Under the pieces are notes generated by a model. It saw nothing but the letters and a program-made list of their open reading frames with translations. It made no database searches and was not told where the DNA came from. A stretch of 64,000 nucleotides of DNA from Bacteroidaceae bacterium (GTDB lineage: Bacteria > Bacteroidota > Bacteroidia > Bacteroidales > Bacteroidaceae), in the NCBI GenBank assembly GCA_017646665.1, contig JAGCMB010000029.1, forward strand, positions 1 through 64,000, in the 5' to 3' direction. Below, one piece after another: positions 6,745 through 17,270 of the stretch (its first letter is position 1; every line of letters begins with the position of its first letter). A program made the translations under genes and the position numbers.

Positions 6745-8364
6745 ATGAAGAAAATCTTGAATTTCTTGAGAGAGAATCCTCTCTTTGTAGTTGTTTCTTT
6801 GGTATCGTTGCTGCTCTATGCAGTAGACAATGCTGAGGCAGGAATGATGCTTGCCGTAGTGTCGGTTGTTCCGGCCGGGACGCCAAAAGCGTCAAAGGGT
6901 ATCGCCGGTCTTGATACTCAGGGTGCCGGTGAGGCGACAACAGTGTCTAATGCAAGCGAGTTGGTAGGTGACCTTATCGACGCCGATGTTGATACTCAGA
7001 TTATCGGCATTGCCAGCGATGAGAGTGTCATTGATACTATCAAACGCAAAATTCGCCGACAGGTGCGTGTGAACTCCTTTGAGGTTGACCACTATCTCAT
7101 TGATGACAAGCGTTCAAAGGCCTATACCAACGAGGTATATACCGGTATCAAGGCTACCCGTGCCGAAATCCCTTTCTCAACAACAGGCGAAAGAAAAATC
7201 TTCCAGGAGTATTACACTGCCATCTGTAAGGGTGTGAACGGTTACGACCCGACAGGCCAGATTGAGTTGCCTGGTGTTGACCTTATGCTCTTCTTTGTGG
7301 GTAAGAACAGCACAACCGAAGCTCCGATTGCAATGGCGGTCAATGGTCCAAAGGTGAATGCAAGTGACGACTATTGCGTGGTGCCTACAATCCCTGCCGG
7401 AACTGAGATTATCCTCTTGTCATCGGCTGCATACGAAACGCAGAAGTTCATTGCTCCATCAACCATTGTTCCTGTCCCCGAGCGTATGTTCCTGCAGAAA
7501 CAGCTCTGCAACAGTATCGTGAGTGATTATTTTGCTGCACAGAAGAAACGTCTTCAGTTCAGCGAGTCACAAATTGCCGAGGCTGTGCTCCGCCAGTTCC
7601 GTCTTGAGAGTTGCCGTACGGCTTGGGTCGGTCAGCCTGGCAAGTTCAAGGTTCAGGCTATGGATAATGCTATGGGTTATCAGTGGGATTACTTCTCAAA
7701 GGGTATCCGTTGGCAATTCAAGCGTCAGTATGACCTTTCATCAAAGATTACCTTTGCTGACTTGATAAACCTTTCAATGGTGAAGTTCACTGGTTTCAAT
7801 TGCACAAAGCGTGCTATTTGGTTGTTGGGCAAGCAGTTGCTTAATGATATCCAGAAGATTGACCTCACATTGCACAAGAATATAAGCGTGACCGGTGACA
7901 AAATCTTTGGTATTGAGTGTACAAAAATCCACACCGTATTTGGTGACATTGACCTCATTCACGACCCGACACTCGATGCTCTCGGCTATGCACATTGCGG
8001 TGGTCTGATTGACGAGAACGGTCTTGTGCGCTACTACATGAAGAACGAGGATGCCAAGACCGAGAATGTCGACGGCGAGGAGGCAAAACGCGAGGTTGTG
8101 ATGACGATAGACTGTCTGTGTCTTAAAGGATATTCACATATCTGGGTGAACGGTTCTGCTGCCGAGAGCGACATCCCAGGTGCTTCGCGCGTGACAAGTG
8201 CTGCGTCATTGCCCGAGGAGCCTAACCTCAATGATGTGGTAATCCTTACAGCCGATATCAACCGTACAGTGAATGGTGAGAGCAAACTATGGTTTACAGC
8301 CGGAACTGTTGTGACCTACAACGGTACAACCTGGGTTGAATATACAGGTGAAATTATTGTCTAA
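6745..8364 (+). CDS. Putative major capsid protein with hydrophobic N-terminus
   Basis: A protein of 539 residues, the largest product between scaffold and connector, so the best candidate for coat protein. The body from about residue 50 is a mixed alpha/beta protein with no enzyme motif. The C-terminus (about 480-539) resembles a small Ig/beta add-on (VILTADINRTVNGESKLWF, then GTVVTYNGTTWVEY). The first 45 residues are odd: MKKILNFLRENPLFVVVSL and a second hydrophobic run form a signal-anchor-like segment ending near NAEAG, which suggests removal during head maturation or a membrane stage of assembly. Alternatives: a downstream start, although none is well placed, or another virion protein. 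Confidence 0.72.
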   Translation: MKKILNFLRENPLFVVVSLVSLLLYAVDNAEAGMMLAVVSVVPAGTPKASKGIAGLDTQGAGEATTVSNASELVGDLIDADVDTQIIGIASDESVIDTIKRKIRRQVRVNSFEVDHYLIDDKRSKAYTNEVYTGIKATRAEIPFSTTGERKIFQEYYTAICKGVNGYDPTGQIELPGVDLMLFFVGKNSTTEAPIAMAVNGPKVNASDDYCVVPTIPAGTEIILLSSAAYETQKFIAPSTIVPVPERMFLQKQLCNSIVSDYFAAQKKRLQFSESQIAEAVLRQFRLESCRTAWVGQPGKFKVQAMDNAMGYQWDYFSKGIRWQFKRQYDLSSKITFADLINLSMVKFTGFNCTKRAIWLLGKQLLNDIQKIDLTLHKNISVTGDKIFGIECTKIHTVFGDIDLIHDPTLDALGYAHCGGLIDENGLVRYYMKNEDAKTENVDGEEAKREVVMTIDCLCLKGYSHIWVNGSAAESDIPGASRVTSAASLPEEPNLNDVVILTADINRTVNGESKLWFTAGTVVTYNGTTWVEYTGEIIV

Positions 8365-8380
8365 TTGTCTATTTGCCTAC

Positions 8381-8397
8381 GGCGGTAACAACCGCCG
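8381..8397 (+). other. Short hairpin after the capsid gene
   Basis: GGCGGT and ACCGCC enclose a short AACA-type loop; a few nucleotides later come A- and T-runs. It could attenuate transcription or protect the capsid mRNA end, which would help make more coat protein than downstream products. It is too short to call a terminator. Confidence 0.35.
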
Positions 8398-8426
8398 CGG
8401 GCTTTGACCAAAAATTTTTTTAAAAA

Positions 8427-8852
8427 ATGAGAAAACGTATTACTTATGAGATTCACGGCCAGATAGAGCGTAACAGCTATTTCAGAATTGGTAAGGCCTT
8501 GGTGAGAATAGATTTTACGGGTGGAGCAATTAATTCTACAGGGGTCTATCCCGCCCAGTATTCAACGGACAATCCTCTGTTCCAGCGTGCAATAGAAAGT
8601 AGCGATGCTTTCCGTTGCGGTGAGATAAAACGTGGTAGAGTAGAGGTCTACGACGATGACAAAAAGGCCGAAGCTTCTGTGGCCGAGGCTGCAAACAAAT
8701 GTGATGTAGTCACCGAAGTTACAAATATGCAACAGGCACGTGCCTACCTGATGGCCGAACCTTACAATTGCCCATTGTCGCAGTTGCAGAACAAAAATGC
8801 CATAAAGAGTGTGGCAATGGCTAATTCTGTTTCATTTCCTAACTGGTTGTAA
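8427..8852 (+). CDS. Phage protein of unknown function after capsid
   Basis: A protein of 141 residues with no known motif. The N-terminal half (about 1-75) is predicted beta-rich (YEIHGQIERNSYFRIGKALVRIDF); the second half is helical and ends with LSQLQNKNAIKSVAMANSVSFPNWL. Its stop overlaps the start of the next gene (TAATG), so the two are translationally coupled. By position it could be a head decoration or head-completion protein. Function not established. Confidence 0.7.
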   Translation: MRKRITYEIHGQIERNSYFRIGKALVRIDFTGGAINSTGVYPAQYSTDNPLFQRAIESSDAFRCGEIKRGRVEVYDDDKKAEASVAEAANKCDVVTEVTNMQQARAYLMAEPYNCPLSQLQNKNAIKSVAMANSVSFPNWL

Positions 8853-9505
8853 TGGGTTGCGATGAACTTTTGAGAAAAGTCAGACTTGTACTCAATGAGG
8901 CCGAAAACGACAATGATGTATCACTCTTGTCTGTCGATACGCGCCAGCTCGACGATAGCATAATGGAACTCTTGCCACGTGCTGTTTCATATATTCAAAA
9001 GTCTAAGGGTGCCGGTGCAGGAAGAGTGAATACAAAAAGTGTCGCTCCATCTGGAATGAATGTCACAGCCAATGAAACAGGAGGCGGTGAACTTATCCTG
9101 CCCGACGATTTTGTAGGCCTGGTGTCGTTGCAGCTTGATGGGTGGTTGTCGCCTGTACACCAGATGTTCCCACATGACTCGAACGAGGCTGCGTGGCAAC
9201 GCAATGAGTATACGCGTGCCGGAATATGCAAGCCTGTATGTGTCGAGGCGTTTACAACCGATGGTAACAGGTGTGTTATGCTTTTCCCTTTTTCCGGCAC
9301 CGATGTCGCGAATGTCAGGCATTTTGTCTACGAGGCCGCTTTTGATGTGGCAGAGGGGCTTAATGGATATGACGATGGAATGGTTGATGCCGTTGTGTAT
9401 GAGTGTGCTTCGTTGCTTTATACAATGTTCGAACGCTATGATGCAGCCAATGCAATGCTGTCGCTTGCATTGGCTGCCTGTGGCGGACAAATAGGTAAAA
9501 AATAG
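8852..9505 (+). CDS. Putative head-tail connector (adaptor)
   Basis: A protein of 217 residues. A helical N-terminus (residues 1-50) precedes a segment rich in phage-adaptor-like features: ELILPDDFVGLVSLQLDGWLSPV near 90-110, an insertion with YTRAG and CKPVCVEAF, a beta stretch CVMLFPF, and a helical end (DGMVDAVVYECASLLYTMF). This order of helix bundle, LPDDF loop, beta strands and helix is seen in ring-forming podoviral connector proteins. The coupled start and its place between capsid and lysis genes agree. Identification is by pattern and position only. Confidence 0.55.
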   Translation: MGCDELLRKVRLVLNEAENDNDVSLLSVDTRQLDDSIMELLPRAVSYIQKSKGAGAGRVNTKSVAPSGMNVTANETGGGELILPDDFVGLVSLQLDGWLSPVHQMFPHDSNEAAWQRNEYTRAGICKPVCVEAFTTDGNRCVMLFPFSGTDVANVRHFVYEAAFDVAEGLNGYDDGMVDAVVYECASLLYTMFERYDAANAMLSLALAACGGQIGKK

Positions 9506-9520
9506 TGAAGTTATTGGATT

Positions 9521-9988
9521 ATGGATGGCTTGAGGTTTGTGATGGCATCATTACTTGCCAATATGGTGGGGTTGCTGTTTCCTATCTGGAATGACATTTT
9601 CGGGCTTGTCCTTCTTTTTACAGCCAATTTTGTTGTTGGTCTGCTTGCCGATGTGTGCAACCATTGCGATTGGAGCTTCAGAAAGGCTTTCAGCTTTTTT
9701 AGGGATGCTGCTATATATTTTGCAATGGTTGCCTGCATCTACCTCTTGGGTTACTTCAAGGGTGAAGAGAAGGCTGCCGTGCATTGCGTGTCGTTTACCA
9801 TTTATGTTGCTATATATTTCTATGGCACAAACATTTTGCGAAATGCACGCTTGATAACCAATGAAAAGAGTACTCTTTATAGTGTGTTGAACTTCTTGTA
9901 TTATGTCTTTAGCCTAAAAGTGCTTGAGCGCAGCAGCTACCTTAAGGATTATATCAATTATGAAAAACAGAATAAGAATAGTTGTTAG
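9521..9988 (+). CDS. Putative holin
   Basis: A protein of 155 residues with three or four hydrophobic segments (about 6-45, which can hold two helices, then 63-80 and 85-102) and a charged C-terminal tail ending KQNKNSC. It should lie in the inner membrane. The topology, size and position directly before a spanin-type gene fit a phage holin, which forms the lesion that starts lysis. Its 3' end overlaps the start of the next gene by 29 nt. No endolysin is seen beside it. Confidence 0.68.
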   Translation: MDGLRFVMASLLANMVGLLFPIWNDIFGLVLLFTANFVVGLLADVCNHCDWSFRKAFSFFRDAAIYFAMVACIYLLGYFKGEEKAAVHCVSFTIYVAIYFYGTNILRNARLITNEKSTLYSVLNFLYYVFSLKVLERSSYLKDYINYEKQNKNSC

Positions 9989-10400
9989 TGTCCTGCTCTT
10001 CTCCCTGATGGGGTGCGGCACGGTAGAGAAAGTCCGTGATGTGGAGTTTGTCACGCATAACAATTTTAAGGAGCGTTTCAAGAGTGACAGTGTCTTGGTG
10101 CGCGACAGTGTGCTTATCCGAGAAAAAAGTGACACGGTATTTTATACCAAATATCGGACTGTATATAAGGAACGGCTCAGGGTGGACACTGTTGTGCGTT
10201 GTGACACAATTTACTGTGACAGAGAGGTTGTGGTGGAGAGGGAGAGCGATGCTACAAGCAAGATGAGCCTTTTTTGGAAGTTGCCCCTTGCTGTTCTGCT
10301 CATTTTCTTGTTGTGGCGCACAGGCTTGTGGCGTGTATTGTGGAATTTGATTTTGAAAGGAGTGCGTTTATGTATAAAAATTTTTCATTTAAAGGAATAA
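9960..10400 (+). CDS. Putative unimolecular spanin (lipoprotein with C-terminal membrane segment)
   Basis: A protein of 146 residues from the start at 9960, chosen because it gives a clean lipoprotein signal: MKNR, a hydrophobic stretch, then the lipobox LMGC with Cys19. The middle (about 25-100) is polar and rich in D-T/D-S-V pairs (SDSVLVRDSVLIREKSDTV), probably an extended beta rod. Residues about 105-128 form a transmembrane helix, followed by a basic end. An outer-membrane lipid anchor plus an inner-membrane C-terminal anchor is the plan of u-spanins such as phage T1 gp11, which fuse the two membranes in the last step of lysis. It overlaps both neighbours. No sequence match is claimed. 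Confidence 0.68.
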   Translation: MKNRIRIVVSVLLFSLMGCGTVEKVRDVEFVTHNNFKERFKSDSVLVRDSVLIREKSDTVFYTKYRTVYKERLRVDTVVRCDTIYCDREVVVERESDATSKMSLFWKLPLAVLLIFLLWRTGLWRVLWNLILKGVRLCIKIFHLKE

Positions 10401-13201
10401 ATAGAAGTACAGACGTTATTTTGGCTCAAGATGGAGAGTGTCTTGATGTCGTAAATCTAAGAATGTCGAACGGTAGCCTGCACCCAATACCTCAGCCATT
10501 GCCGGTGGCTGAGGTTCAGGGGAGATATTCTGCATTTTACTGGCACGAAACGGCAGACAGTTACATTGCTGTAACCGACGACGCTGTAAGGACTTTGCAT
10601 TTCTTTAAAAAAGATTTCACTCCAATTCTATCGGGAGAGTCCATTCTGACCATTGACGGCTTGCGTCTTGTGAACGGCGTGGAATGTATTGGCAATATTG
10701 TGTGCTGTATGACAGAGTTGGGACTCTTTTACATTATGTTTGAGAATGGAACATATAATGGACTTGGAGAAAGGCCGCAAATTCCACCCGTTAATATTTC
10801 AGTATCGTCGAAGTTGGAAACTTTGAAGACCGAAGAGTCTTATTATACAATGGCAACGACAAGTGATTTGGAGGCTACTTGGAACTACAACGAAAAGGGG
10901 TACATAGAGGAGTGTGTCTCTGTGCTCAATAAAGCCGGTTATTACATTGACAGGGCTTTGTTCAGGATTGCACTCCGTCTTTATGACGGTAGTTACATAG
11001 ATGTCTCGAATGTGATTTATCTCAGCGATGAAACTTTCGAAAATGGAGTTGGGCGAGATGCTGAAAATATGAAATCGGAAGCTTTGAGTACCAACGTCCC
11101 CTCGCAATACTATGTTTACGTGCGCGGATTCAAAGTTGAGTTTTCTTTTGACACAACGACTTTGTCTAACTGGAGGAGCATTGTCGTGGGAATAGACCTT
11201 TTCTCAACAGCGTCAATACCGGGAAAGAAATGTGCGCTCAGTGGTAGAACACAGAAGTTTGAAATGTTTACCGCAAAACCACTTGATGAACTCTGGGACG
11301 AAACAGCGTCGTCATCATTGTATTATAAAGTGGCAGAGTATGATATTGACGGTAATCTGTTATCCCGTTTGGATGATGTTTCACCGGTTAATCTTGCATT
11401 GCAACAGGGATTGGAAACGATGAATGTACCATCGTCATACTCCAGTGTCGACGTGAAAAAAAGCTATGTTTATAATGGAAGGCTACATATTGCAGCGTTC
11501 AGGGAAATACCTTTCAATGGGTATGGTGCAGCTGCCTATCTTCCTATGTCGAGTGCTGTGAGCGAAGTCGATTCAATGTCCGTTCTGGTGAAGATGAGAA
11601 CTACACAAGGCGAATATACAGTAGGCCGGATGTTTGAGAAGCCTGTTTTGGGTGATGATGGCCACACATTGGTGTTGCCGCCTATGCTTTCCTACCCTGA
11701 TGCCCGTGCCTATGAAATGCAAATTTACATCAAGAAAGAGAATGTAGTGTACAGCAAAATATTTCCACTCACAGCGCATAAATATTTGAATATCTCCTAT
11801 TATCTGCATAAGTGGTATTCTCCTTACTCGACTTCTGTAACAGCTGAGTTTGCCAATGGCGGCAAGCCTGGCTCAACTATTTCCGATGAGGATATGTTGC
11901 GTCTGTTCAACAACGAACCGGGAATTCACGAGGTCATATACAGTGCTTCGCGTAATTGCTGGACATACAGAGGAGAGCAATTCCCACCCGAAGAGTTCAG
12001 TGCGTCGAGGCTTTTTGCCATACATCGCAATGCTGTTGATGGTGACAAATTGATATTCACAATCAACAGAGATGGCACGGGCAACCTCTCGTTCAAGGAT
12101 ATATACAATATACCTGTCGATACCACTTGGGATATACTTGATTCAATGCCTGATGGGGAGCTGCAACATTATGAAAAGAGGCGCAATGTGATGAAGGTAT
12201 CTATGGTGGAAAATCCTTTTGTTTTTCCTGCCAAGTGTACGTATGCACCATCGCAGAGCGCTATCGTTGGAATGTCAAGCAATACCATTGCCCTGTCGCA
12301 GGGGCAATTCGGACAGTTTCCGCTGTATGTCTTTTGCGCCGATGGTATATGGGCTATGTCGGTCGATTCATCGGGTACAGTCGCATACTTGGCAAGTCAT
12401 CAGGTTTCGCGCGATGTTTGTATCAATGCCAACACTATATGTGGTATAAGCGGTGGAGTTGTTTTTGCGGGTAAGCAGGGTATGATGCTTATTACCGGTA
12501 ACAGTATAAAGAAAATATCTTTGGCAATGGAAGGCAACGGCATATCACTTACGGGTGTTCCCGGCGATATCTTTGCAAGGATTTCGTCATTGGTGTCGCT
12601 CGAGGAGTGTGTAGGGAGTGATGATTTCCAAACTTTCATAAGCGATGCCAACGTTGCTTATTTGCCGGCACACAATGAAATCCTTGTCTATAATCAGGCA
12701 TATAAATACTCCTTTATATATTCATTTGTTTCGGCAATGTGGACAAGATTTCAAGGGCAGTTCTATGGTAGAATAAATGGTTGTGTCACTCCTCATCTTT
12801 TTACGTTTACCGATAGAGGAACAAGTATTTCCCTGATTACAGATGAAATCTCGGGCAGTAACAGGATTATGCTTTTTTCGCGCCCACAGCTATGGGGTAC
12901 AAAATTGCCTAAACGTGTCCTGCAACTATTGCTGTATGCCTATCTGGAGCCTCCAGAAGAGCGTACGCCTGGTGTCCCTCTGCTGGGATGCTATATGCTT
13001 GCAAGTAATGACGGGGTACATTTTAAAATAATTGCCGGTAGTGAAAAGAACGACAGGACTCAGGATGTCATCTTCCCATATTTTCCCACCCAATCATACA
13101 AATATTATCTTTTCGCGCTTGTCGGTGAGCTTGGCAAGGCAAGTGTAATGACAGGGATGGAGATTGATGTGAATGTACCGTGGAGAAACAGGTTAAGATA
13201 G
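10370..13201 (+). CDS. Large phage tail protein, nozzle/stabilisation type
   Basis: A protein of 943 residues from the start at 10370 (MYKNFSFKGINRSTDVI), preferred over an upstream in-frame ATG because AAAGGAG precedes it and the upstream part reads as a shadow of the spanin gene. The protein opens with a short FKGINRSTDVILAQDGECLDVVNLRM motif like the N-termini of P22 gp10-like tail proteins and continues as a beta-rich chain with repeated aromatic blades (YSAFYWHETADSYIAVTDDAVRTL), suggesting a propeller. The end is a jelly-roll-like stretch. A tail nozzle or DNA-stabilisation role is inferred. It is the last gene of the capsid operon, followed by a strong terminator. Confidence 0.65.
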   Translation: MYKNFSFKGINRSTDVILAQDGECLDVVNLRMSNGSLHPIPQPLPVAEVQGRYSAFYWHETADSYIAVTDDAVRTLHFFKKDFTPILSGESILTIDGLRLVNGVECIGNIVCCMTELGLFYIMFENGTYNGLGERPQIPPVNISVSSKLETLKTEESYYTMATTSDLEATWNYNEKGYIEECVSVLNKAGYYIDRALFRIALRLYDGSYIDVSNVIYLSDETFENGVGRDAENMKSEALSTNVPSQYYVYVRGFKVEFSFDTTTLSNWRSIVVGIDLFSTASIPGKKCALSGRTQKFEMFTAKPLDELWDETASSSLYYKVAEYDIDGNLLSRLDDVSPVNLALQQGLETMNVPSSYSSVDVKKSYVYNGRLHIAAFREIPFNGYGAAAYLPMSSAVSEVDSMSVLVKMRTTQGEYTVGRMFEKPVLGDDGHTLVLPPMLSYPDARAYEMQIYIKKENVVYSKIFPLTAHKYLNISYYLHKWYSPYSTSVTAEFANGGKPGSTISDEDMLRLFNNEPGIHEVIYSASRNCWTYRGEQFPPEEFSASRLFAIHRNAVDGDKLIFTINRDGTGNLSFKDIYNIPVDTTWDILDSMPDGELQHYEKRRNVMKVSMVENPFVFPAKCTYAPSQSAIVGMSSNTIALSQGQFGQFPLYVFCADGIWAMSVDSSGTVAYLASHQVSRDVCINANTICGISGGVVFAGKQGMMLITGNSIKKISLAMEGNGISLTGVPGDIFARISSLVSLEECVGSDDFQTFISDANVAYLPAHNEILVYNQAYKYSFIYSFVSAMWTRFQGQFYGRINGCVTPHLFTFTDRGTSISLITDEISGSNRIMLFSRPQLWGTKLPKRVLQLLLYAYLEPPEERTPGVPLLGCYMLASNDGVHFKIIAGSEKNDRTQDVIFPYFPTQSYKYYLFALVGELGKASVMTGMEIDVNVPWRNRLR

Positions 13202-13221
13202 TATAGTCCTGCTATATAATT

Positions 13222-13254
13222 AAAGGTCGTGTAATCTAGGATTACACGACCTTT
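13222..13254 (+). terminator. Terminator of the left phage module
   Basis: AAAGGTCGTGTAAT (13222-13235) pairs perfectly over 14 bp with 13241-13254 across a 5-nt loop. It ends the rightward phage operon 21 nt after its last stop. Confidence 0.9.
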
Positions 13255-13283
13255 GTTCTGCATCTGTCTTCTGTTGTCGATAA

Positions 13284-13442
13284 ATAGCTGAAAATATCTT
13301 TACACCATTCTTTACCACCAAGCGTGAAGGAACCGGAATTGGCCTTGCTGTGTCCAAACGGATTATCCGTTTGCAAGGAGGCTATTTGCGCCTTTCTCAT
13401 AATAGCGACGAAAAGGTGACTTTCCTTGTTGTTCTGGAATAG
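13284..13442 (+). pseudogene. 3' remnant of a sensor histidine kinase gene
   Basis: The frame that opens after a TAA at 13281 encodes 52 residues with no start codon. They match the end of a histidine-kinase ATPase domain: ENIFTPFFTTKREGTGIGL (the F box and G2 box), AVSKRIIRLQGG, then a final beta strand TFLVVLE. The rest of the kinase is missing here and elsewhere in the window. It lies 30 nt after the phage terminator, so a chromosomal kinase gene was probably cut when the phage module arrived or when this region was rearranged. Confidence 0.85.
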
Positions 13443-13470
13443 TCACCTTCTTGCTGTGTAATACTTTCTG

Positions 13471-13680
13471 CTATTTTGCTTTATATATTCCTTCTTCGTT
13501 TTCAAGCTCACGCAGTAGCCGTGTGCCGTGCTTGCTTATATATATGCTGCAACGGGCAAAAATAAAGAATGATGCGGCAAATATTGTTGTGGCAATAATG
13601 TTTTCGAATAGTGATTCGGCAGTAACGAGCATTGTTATCAGGCTTGTTATCTGCAGTGCCAATAGCTGCTTTGCGTTCAT
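13471..13680 (-). CDS. Small membrane protein, unknown
   Basis: A protein of 69 residues with two hydrophobic segments (about 5-25 and 28-48), an internal Ser/Arg turn and a charged end (LLRELENEEGIYKAK). A two-helix membrane protein is likely. It follows the 129-residue gene by 12 nt on the same strand, so they form an operon. I do not recognise either. A holin-like topology is possible, but its place outside the phage operons argues against a firm call. Confidence 0.55.
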   Translation of the reverse strand: MNAKQLLALQITSLITMLVTAESLFENIIATTIFAASFFIFARCSIYISKHGTRLLRELENEEGIYKAK

Positions 13681-13692
13681 AGTGCTTTGTAT

Positions 13693-14082
13693 TTATTTGT
13701 TGAATTTCCAATATATGAGATTGCTGTTGTCATTTTTTATTATCAATGTGGCTTCATCTATGAGGCTTTTTTTGCGTAATAACATAACTCTCCCAATCTC
13801 TTCATAGTTCTCCCTGTTTTGGTTGGCGGTATCTTTTTGTTGTTCTGTTTTTATCTTTATGCAATATCTGTTCATTATGGCTTTGTCGGTGCGTTCTTTG
13901 AGAAATTCCTTTACATAGGGCTCTCCGGCATAGCGTTCGTGTATGATATATTCTTCAATCAGGTTGTTCCTTGTACGCTTTGCTGGAATTGCTCTGTATC
14001 TGATAGTGTGTAGCCATTCCATAATCTTCTCACCAAAATAGCCGAACCATTTCCGGCATTTGACAATAACTCTACTTCTCAT
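13693..14082 (-). CDS. Basic protein of unknown function
   Basis: A protein of 129 residues, strongly basic (MRSRVIVKCRKWFGYFGEK) and mostly helical, with no membrane segment or known motif. It is transcribed divergently from the S24 repressor gene, with 245 nt between the two starts. That arrangement is common for accessory genes under repressor control, but the link is inferred. Confidence 0.55.
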   Translation of the reverse strand: MRSRVIVKCRKWFGYFGEKIMEWLHTIRYRAIPAKRTRNNLIEEYIIHERYAGEPYVKEFLKERTDKAIMNRYCIKIKTEQQKDTANQNRENYEEIGRVMLLRKKSLIDEATLIIKNDNSNLIYWKFNK

Positions 14083-14254
14083 AGTAAATTTGGATTTATT
14101 TGTTTTGTATTTAATTATATTTGTATTATGTTTGTGGGGTAACGTGTTTTTCTGCTTTATTTCCCCCGGTGTTTTGTGAAATAATACAAATAGCCGATTG
14201 TGGCTACAAATATAAACTGTAAAGTTGAGAAACGAGTTGTTGAATTAGTAAAAA

Positions 14255-14287
14255 GTTGCTATTTTGGAAGCTGTCTAAATAAGACTG
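14255..14287 (+). promoter_or_regulatory. Possible promoter and operator of the S24 repressor gene
   Basis: GTTGCTATTTTGG contains TATTTTG, one base short of the -7 consensus, about 60 nt before the start. CTGTCT (14271-14276) and AGACTG (14282-14287) form an imperfect dyad just downstream, where a self-repressor could bind. A related dyad, CTGTCTTGACAG, lies at 14968-14979. The remaining spacer 14083-14254 shows nothing further. Confidence 0.35.
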
Positions 14288-14327
14288 TTTTTTAAATGAT
14301 TGAACGGTAATAAATTAGAATTTATAT

Positions 14328-16552
<2,225 letters not shown>

Positions 16553-16556
16553 TGCG

Positions 16557-16814
16557 ATGGAGAGGGATTTGCTTGAACTGGAGATTGTCTCGCCCGAAAA
16601 ACAGATTTTTAAAGGGCGTGTAGCGTGGGTGCAGGTCCCTGGCGCAAAGGCACCGTTCCGTGTGTTGGGTAATCACGCTCCGTTGGCTTCTTCGCTGTGT
16701 CCCGGGAAACTTAAATGGATGATGGGTGGCGAAGAACAGCAGATGCCGGTGAAGAGCGGCTTTGTCGAGGTGAAGAACAATAAAGTAATAGCCTTGATTG
16801 AGGTGAACACCTGA
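16557..16814 (+). CDS. atpC: F-type ATP synthase subunit epsilon (short form)
   Basis: A protein of 85 residues comprising only the N-terminal beta sandwich (LELEIVSPEKQIFKGRV, then GAKAPFRVLGNHAPLASSL, then KSGFVEVKNNKVIAL). The C-terminal two-helix domain, which inhibits ATP hydrolysis in other bacteria, is absent; this short form is common in Bacteroidota. It follows atpD by 4 nt. Confidence 0.93.
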   Translation: MERDLLELEIVSPEKQIFKGRVAWVQVPGAKAPFRVLGNHAPLASSLCPGKLKWMMGGEEQQMPVKSGFVEVKNNKVIALIEVNT

Positions 16815-16886
16815 ATGACATCAACACCGATAATCGCGTGAAGCAAGTCACAACCGATGCTTACGCAACTAAATACAAAATAGAAA

Positions 16887-17270
16887 ATGAACAAAAGAAA
16901 GACTATACTTGTTATTTTGGGGCTGATGCTGCTGATGACGGTAGCGGGTGAATTGCTCCTGTCGATTCTGTTTGACGGATATGCCGGAAAGGCGCATCTG
17001 CTTGTTCCTGTATTCTTCTTTGCTCTTTATGCCCTGCCTGTGGCTATTGCTGCACAGCCGCTCGATTCAAAACATTTTCTTAGACAATATATGGTATTCA
17101 AGGGCTTGAAATTGTTTGTTTCATTGGGAGCGCTGGTTGCATTTGGATTTGCTTTCAAGGAGCAGGTCTTCGGTGTATTTGTGAATTTCCTGATATACAG
17201 CCTTGTGATGATTGTTGTTGAAAATATATACGTGTTGAATCTAAAGAAAAAAATGGTAAAAGGCACGTGA
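16887..17270 (+). CDS. Small membrane protein in the atp operon (AtpI position)
   Basis: A protein of 127 residues with four hydrophobic segments (about 5-25, 34-52, 70-90, 96-115) and a basic C-terminus. It sits between atpC and atpB and overlaps atpB by 4 nt. The place and topology recall AtpI, which helps assemble the c-ring, but no sequence link is visible. It is a standard member of the Bacteroidota operon. Confidence 0.8.
   Translation: MNKRKTILVILGLMLLMTVAGELLLSILFDGYAGKAHLLVPVFFFALYALPVAIAAQPLDSKHFLRQYMVFKGLKLFVSLGALVAFGFAFKEQVFGVFVNFLIYSLVMIVVENIYVLNLKKKMVKGT

Noticed and set aside
10274-10369. Upstream start of the large tail protein at 10274
   Set aside because: The added 32 residues overlap the spanin gene in another frame and have no similarity to the rest; AAAGGAG lies in front of the ATG at 10370.
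13471-14082. The small leftward genes as part of the phage modules
   Set aside because: They lack the phage promoter box and recognisable phage features; they may be accessory genes near the repressor, so no phage role was assigned.
14255-14268. GTTGCTATTTTGG as a sixth phage promoter box
   Set aside because: Read leftward it resembles the P1 box (AAATAGCAAC), but no -7 element follows at 16 nt, so it was not counted in the set.
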